A DNA stretch of 9,186 nt, taken from NCBI GenBank assembly GCA_030639215.1, contig DAOWDD010000010.1, forward strand, positions 1 through 9,186, written 5' to 3'. The notes under the pieces are model-generated. The model ran no database searches and was not told where the DNA came from. It saw only the letters and a list, made by a program, of their open reading frames with translations. This document shows positions 6,327 to 9,186 of the stretch, piece by piece. The position numbers and the translations under genes are program-made. Positions within the stretch are counted from its first letter, which is position 1. Every line of letters starts with the position of its first letter. The stretch comes from Dehalococcoidia bacterium (GTDB taxonomy: Bacteria > Chloroflexota > Dehalococcoidia > Dehalococcoidales > UBA5760).

Positions 6327-7679
6327 ATGACCAGGAAAAACAGGACACCCCTCATAATAATCGGTATTCTCTTCACCCTGGCCCTGCTTGTCGTCGTACC
6401 CATTGACAGAGGGGTGCTGGGCCAGAAGGGAGTGCGCCTGGGGCTGGACCTGCAGGGCGGTATTCACCTAGTATATGAGGCTGACCTTTCCCAAATAGAG
6501 CCGGGTGATGAATCTGGTATTATCGATGGAGTAATAGACGTTCTCGCCAACCGAATCAACCCATTGGGAGTGACCGAGCCAGTTATTCAAAAATTAGGGG
6601 AAAACCGCATAGCAGTCGAGTTACCTGGACTCAGTATTACCGACAAAGAAAAGGAAAGGCTTTCAAGTACAGCCATATTAGAGTTCGGGGAACTCGCCGC
6701 CGATGACGAAGAGGCCAAATGGGAAAACGAGCTGGGCAGATGGAAACCGGCGGCAGCAGAGATTGATGGCAAAGAAACAGTGCTAAGTAGCGCCTTATTC
6801 AGAGAAAACACATATGTATCCCAAGATAACTTCGGAAGAATACAACTAGTGTTTGAATGGAATAAAGAAGGGAGCAAACTGTCCGAAGTAATCACTACGC
6901 GCCTGCTGAATCAGCGCTTGGGTATATTCGAAGGCGATGACACACTCCGTTCAGAAAACGACAACAGACCGATTGCACCTGTTGTCAACAACGTAATTAC
7001 CGATAGTGGAGTAATCACAGGATTAAGCATTGACGAGGCTCTGACATTATCTAAACAGCTCAATGCCGGCCGCATTCCGGTGCCGCTGACTGTCGTTTAT
7101 GAGCAGACGGTCTCCCCCATCCTGGGTGCTGACTTTGTCGATATGAGCTTTAAGGCAGGGCTAATCGGGCTGATACTGGTTATGGTGTTTATGATGATTT
7201 ACTACCGCATACCCGGAGCCCTCGCCAGCGGCGCTTTAATGTTCTATGCGGTATCAGTGCTGGCGATATTTAAGTTGATACCGGTCACCCTCACCCTGGC
7301 CGGTATCGGCGGCTTTGTGCTGTCTATCGGTATGGCGGTAGATGCCAATGTTCTTATCTTCGAACGGATGAAAGAGGAACTGCGGCTGGGCCGGCCCCTG
7401 GCATCCGCCATTGAGACCGGCTTCAGCCGGGCCTGGCCGGCAATCCGGGACAGCAATATAACCACCTTCATTGTCTGCGGTATCCTCTACTGGCTGGGCA
7501 GCAGTATTATCGCCAGCGCTCCGGTGATGGGCTTCGCCGCAACCCTAGCCATCGGGGTAGCGATAAGCATGTTCAGTGCGGTTGTGGTTACCCGCACCTT
7601 CCTGCGCACATTCGCCGGTACCCGCCTGGCGCAAAGGAGTTCACTATTCAGAGTCTATTCAGGGAAAGAAAATGACTGA
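6327..7679 (+). CDS. secD: Protein translocase subunit SecD
   Basis: 450 residues; ATG 5 nt after GGAG (6318-6321), which sits at the end of the upstream gene, so the two are translationally close. SecD with SecF forms the RND-like SecDF complex in the inner membrane that uses the proton gradient to pull exported proteins from SecYEG. Visible parts: first membrane helix about 9-26; LGLDLQGG (38-45), the conserved D1 motif; the extracytoplasmic P1 head to about residue 265; then five membrane helices from about 274 to 427. GMAVDANVLIFERMKEE (335-351) carries D339, the conserved membrane aspartate of the proton path. The head is short compared with long gram-negative SecDs, as expected for separate SecD proteins of many phyla. 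Part of it is unusually AT-rich (about 6781-6900). No yajC precedes it. Confidence 0.96.
   Translation: MTRKNRTPLIIIGILFTLALLVVVPIDRGVLGQKGVRLGLDLQGGIHLVYEADLSQIEPGDESGIIDGVIDVLANRINPLGVTEPVIQKLGENRIAVELPGLSITDKEKERLSSTAILEFGELAADDEEAKWENELGRWKPAAAEIDGKETVLSSALFRENTYVSQDNFGRIQLVFEWNKEGSKLSEVITTRLLNQRLGIFEGDDTLRSENDNRPIAPVVNNVITDSGVITGLSIDEALTLSKQLNAGRIPVPLTVVYEQTVSPILGADFVDMSFKAGLIGLILVMVFMMIYYRIPGALASGALMFYAVSVLAIFKLIPVTLTLAGIGGFVLSIGMAVDANVLIFERMKEELRLGRPLASAIETGFSRAWPAIRDSNITTFIVCGILYWLGSSIIASAPVMGFAATLAIGVAISMFSAVVVTRTFLRTFAGTRLAQRSSLFRVYSGKEND
7661..7665 (+). promoter_or_regulatory. Ribosome binding site deciding the secF start
   Basis: AGGGA within the last codons of secD lies 6 nt before the ATG at 7672. 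The frame is open from 7576, but the extra 32 residues read from there are shadow sequence of secD and do not resemble a SecF N-terminus, whereas MTDIVGKRFWFF does. Confidence 0.75.
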
Positions 7680-8598
7680 TATTGTAGGGAAAAGGTTCTG
7701 GTTTTTCGTCGCTTCAGGGATAATTATTCTCTTCAGCATCATCTCTCTGGCCAGCTTCGGGCTCAAACCCGGTATTGAGCTCAGCAGCGGCTCTATGCTG
7801 ACGGTCAGCTTTGAACAGACGGTGGTCAAGAGCGACTTGAAAGAGGAGCTGGCCAGCGCCGGTTATCCCGGCGCCCTGGTTCAACAGACCGGAGAGGGCG
7901 GCTTCCTTATCCGCACTGAAGAACTCTCCGGCGGAGACAAAACAGCACTGGAGGACACTCTACAGGATAGATTTGGAGCAGTCACCGAATCAGAGTTCTA
8001 CTCGGTATCACCGATGGTAGCCTCTGAAACGGCACGCAATGCCGGTATTGCCATCGGGGTAGCCGCGGTCGGGATACTGCTCTATATCACCTGGGCATTC
8101 CGCAGGATGCCAAACCCCTTCCGCTACGGTACCTGCGCCTTAATAGCCTTGGGACACGATACCCTGGTAGCGCTGGGGGTTTTCGCCGTTCTCGGCGGTA
8201 TGTTCGGCTGGGAGATCAACCTGATGTTTATTACCGGCATCCTAGCTGTCGTCGGCTACAGTGTCAACAACACCGTGGTCGTCTTTGATAGAATACGAGA
8301 GAATTTAAGCCGGGAAGTAAGCGCTGACTTTAAGACGGTAGTTAATAACAGCCTTGCCGAAACCCTAAGCCGCTCCTTGAACACCAGCCTGACCACCCTG
8401 TTTGTCATCCTGGCCATGCTCCTCTTTGTCGGGGCATCAATTCAAAACTTTGCCGTGGTGATGCTCATCGGCGTCATCGCCGGGACCTTCAGCTCAGTCT
8501 GCATTGCCCCTAACCTGCTGGTAGTCTGGGAGGAAGGGAAGTGGAGCAATCTCTTCAAACGGAACCCGCAGCCGGCCGCTGAAGCCAAGGAGAGCTGA
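7672..8598 (+). CDS. secF: Protein translocase subunit SecF
   Basis: 308 residues from the ATG at 7672, overlapping the secD stop by 8 nt, which suggests coupled translation and equal production of the two partners. Layout: first membrane helix about 11-29, extracytoplasmic P4 domain about 31-120, then five helices (about 122-141, 154-176, 182-205, 240-257, 259-284) and a short cytoplasmic tail. The late motif GYSVNNTVVVFDRIREN (195-211) identifies SecF and R234 lies in the usual TLSRSLNTSLTT segment (231-242). Two departures from the common pattern: GIELSSGS (34-41) where most SecFs have GIDFxGG, and N199-N200 where most have N-D. The second residue corresponds to an aspartate thought to act in proton movement. 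The reading frame is otherwise intact and the partner SecD keeps its own aspartate, so the protein is probably functional. Confidence 0.95.
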   Translation: MTDIVGKRFWFFVASGIIILFSIISLASFGLKPGIELSSGSMLTVSFEQTVVKSDLKEELASAGYPGALVQQTGEGGFLIRTEELSGGDKTALEDTLQDRFGAVTESEFYSVSPMVASETARNAGIAIGVAAVGILLYITWAFRRMPNPFRYGTCALIALGHDTLVALGVFAVLGGMFGWEINLMFITGILAVVGYSVNNTVVVFDRIRENLSREVSADFKTVVNNSLAETLSRSLNTSLTTLFVILAMLLFVGASIQNFAVVMLIGVIAGTFSSVCIAPNLLVVWEEGKWSNLFKRNPQPAAEAKES

Positions 8599-8645
8599 TA
8601 CGGCAAACTCCTCCTCTTACAACAGCAACCCCAACTATCAGGCGA

Positions 8646-8674
8646 TTGACTTCTACAACCGTATAGGCTACCCT
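8646..8674 (+). promoter_or_regulatory. Candidate promoter of the small zinc-ribbon gene
   Basis: TTGACT (8646-8651, five of six consensus bases) is followed after 17 nt by TACCCT (8669-8674), which keeps the key TA...T positions only. It lies in the 101-nt gap after secF and would place transcription start near 8681, about 20 nt before the start codon. Confidence 0.45.
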
Positions 8675-8684
8675 ACTTAGTAAA

Positions 8685-8694
8685 AAGGGGGGTG
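8685..8694 (+). promoter_or_regulatory. Near-consensus Shine-Dalgarno of the small gene
   Basis: AAGGGGGGTGA-type sequence ending at 8694 differs from the full anti-16S complement AAGGAGGTGA essentially by one base and sits 5 nt before the ATG at 8700. It is the strongest ribosome site in the window and supports high translation of a very short gene. Confidence 0.7.
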
Positions 8695-8699
8695 ACTAG

Positions 8700-8840
8700 A
8701 TGCAAGCGTACTGTATGAAGTGCCGCACCAAGCGGGAAATGAAGGACGCCAAGGCCATAACTATGAAGAACGGAAAACCGGCAACTCAGGGGATATGCCC
8801 AACCTGCGGGACCAAGATGTTCCGAATAGGAAAAAGCTAA
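8700..8840 (+). CDS. DUF5679-type small zinc-ribbon protein
   Basis: A 46-residue frame, ATG to TAA, too short for common length cut-offs. It has two CxxC pairs, C5-x-x-C8 and C33-x-x-C36, separated by a basic segment with ITMKNGKPAT (20-29) and ending GTKMFRIGKS (37-46). This matches what I recall of DUF5679, a small conserved family found in Chloroflexota and some other bacteria. The four cysteines should bind one zinc ion as a zinc ribbon. No function is known to me; the size, charge and zinc ribbon would suit a ribosome- or nucleic-acid-associated protein, but this is a guess. Its own promoter candidate and very strong ribosome site argue that it is a real and well-expressed gene. No membrane segment or signal peptide is present. 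Confidence 0.88.
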   Translation: MQAYCMKCRTKREMKDAKAITMKNGKPATQGICPTCGTKMFRIGKS

Positions 8841-8925
8841 GGCTGAAGAGAAGAAGGAACAATTTTCAAAGAGTTTAGCCCCTTCAGTCTACCCTTATGA
8901 TTCTAAGCTGCTCTCTTATAAACGG

Positions 8926-9186
8926 CTAGGGCAGGTTATGTAACCGCTTTACCTGCTCAACGAGAGGAGTAATATCCGGCGGCTCAAATTCGTGTACCCT
9001 AAAGCCAGGCTCCGGCTGCCCCAGCGGGTCTTCGATACCGGTGTTAACCAGTAGCACATCAAAGGTAGCCCTGACCGAAGCCGCCAGAGCATCAAGAGAG
9101 TAGCCCCCTTCCAGGGCAAAGACAAGCCGGCCGTCACATAACTCATCAGCCAGCCCCTTGATGACGCCCGCCATCCGGGCAAAGCC
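8926..9186 (-). CDS. Histone deacetylase / AcuC-like family protein, C-terminal end only
   Basis: The minus-strand frame is open from the window edge to the TAG at 8928-8926, giving 86 residues; the catalytic N-terminal part lies to the right of the window. The visible sequence begins GFARMAGVIKGLADELCDGRLVFALEGGYSL and continues through repeated small residues. LADELCDGRLVFALEGGY is the terminal signature of class II-like bacterial histone deacetylases and acetylpolyamine amidohydrolases, where GGY contributes the active-site tyrosine. These are zinc hydrolases that remove acyl groups from lysines or small amines. The tail after about residue 45 (EDPLGQPEPGFRVHEF) is family-variable. Convergent with the small zinc-ribbon gene, with 85 nt between stops. 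The internal ATG at 9174 is not the true start. Confidence 0.88.
   Translation of the reverse strand, partial: GFARMAGVIKGLADELCDGRLVFALEGGYSLDALAASVRATFDVLLVNTGIEDPLGQPEPGFRVHEFEPPDITPLVEQVKRLHNLP

Noticed and set aside
7576..7671. Longer secF reading from the ATG at 7576
   Set aside because: The extra 32 residues are out-of-frame secD sequence with no SecF resemblance; the ATG at 7672 has a well-spaced ribosome site and the normal N-terminus.
8840..8890. Possible terminator between the convergent genes: AGGCTGAAG (8840-8848) pairs with CTTCAGTCT (8882-8890)
   Set aside because: The 9-bp stem contains one G-U pair and the loop is about 33 nt. There is no T-run on the plus strand; on the minus strand a CTTTTT stretch follows, so a weak minus-strand terminator is possible but not supported enough to list.
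1..9186. Mobile elements, CRISPR arrays, tRNA or rRNA genes, phage or defence genes
   Set aside because: Read through both strands; no repeat-spacer pattern, transposase, inverted terminal repeats or structural RNA signature was seen. The window is ordinary core chromosome.

Overview
The window looks like a stretch of ordinary bacterial chromosome carrying housekeeping genes, with no sign of mobile DNA. Base composition is moderately GC-rich. The SecF style (GIELSSGS in place of the usual GIDF-type motif), the tiny DUF5679-type zinc-ribbon gene and the overall gene mix make me favour Chloroflexota, probably a Dehalococcoidia-like lineage. That placement is inference from memory of these families; no marker was aligned.

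Layout: a partial mraZ runs leftward off the left edge. A divergent intergenic region of about 150 bp follows. It holds a good sigma-70-type promoter for mraZ, a phased set of pentamers that looks like a MraZ operator, and an extended -10 promoter for the rightward genes. The rightward block is moaB (molybdenum cofactor), trmD (tRNA m1G37 methyltransferase), rplS (ribosomal protein L19) and priA (primosomal helicase), with gaps of 4, 31 and 27 bp, so probably one operon. After a 116-bp gap with a candidate promoter comes a second tight block: a tRNA nucleotidyltransferase/poly(A) polymerase family protein with an HD domain, then secD (2-bp gap) and secF (8-bp overlap). A 46-codon zinc-ribbon gene follows, too short for most gene finders, with its own promoter and a near-consensus Shine-Dalgarno. 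The right edge holds the C-terminal end of a histone-deacetylase-family protein on the minus strand, convergent with the rest.

Together the genes cover translation (TrmD, L19, tRNA 3'-end addition), replication restart (PriA), protein export (SecD/SecF), cofactor synthesis and division-cluster regulation (MraZ). No new multi-gene system is evident. The points most worth a second look are the candidate MraZ operator in this lineage, a SecF whose usually conserved acidic proton-pathway residue is asparagine, and the small DUF5679-type gene.
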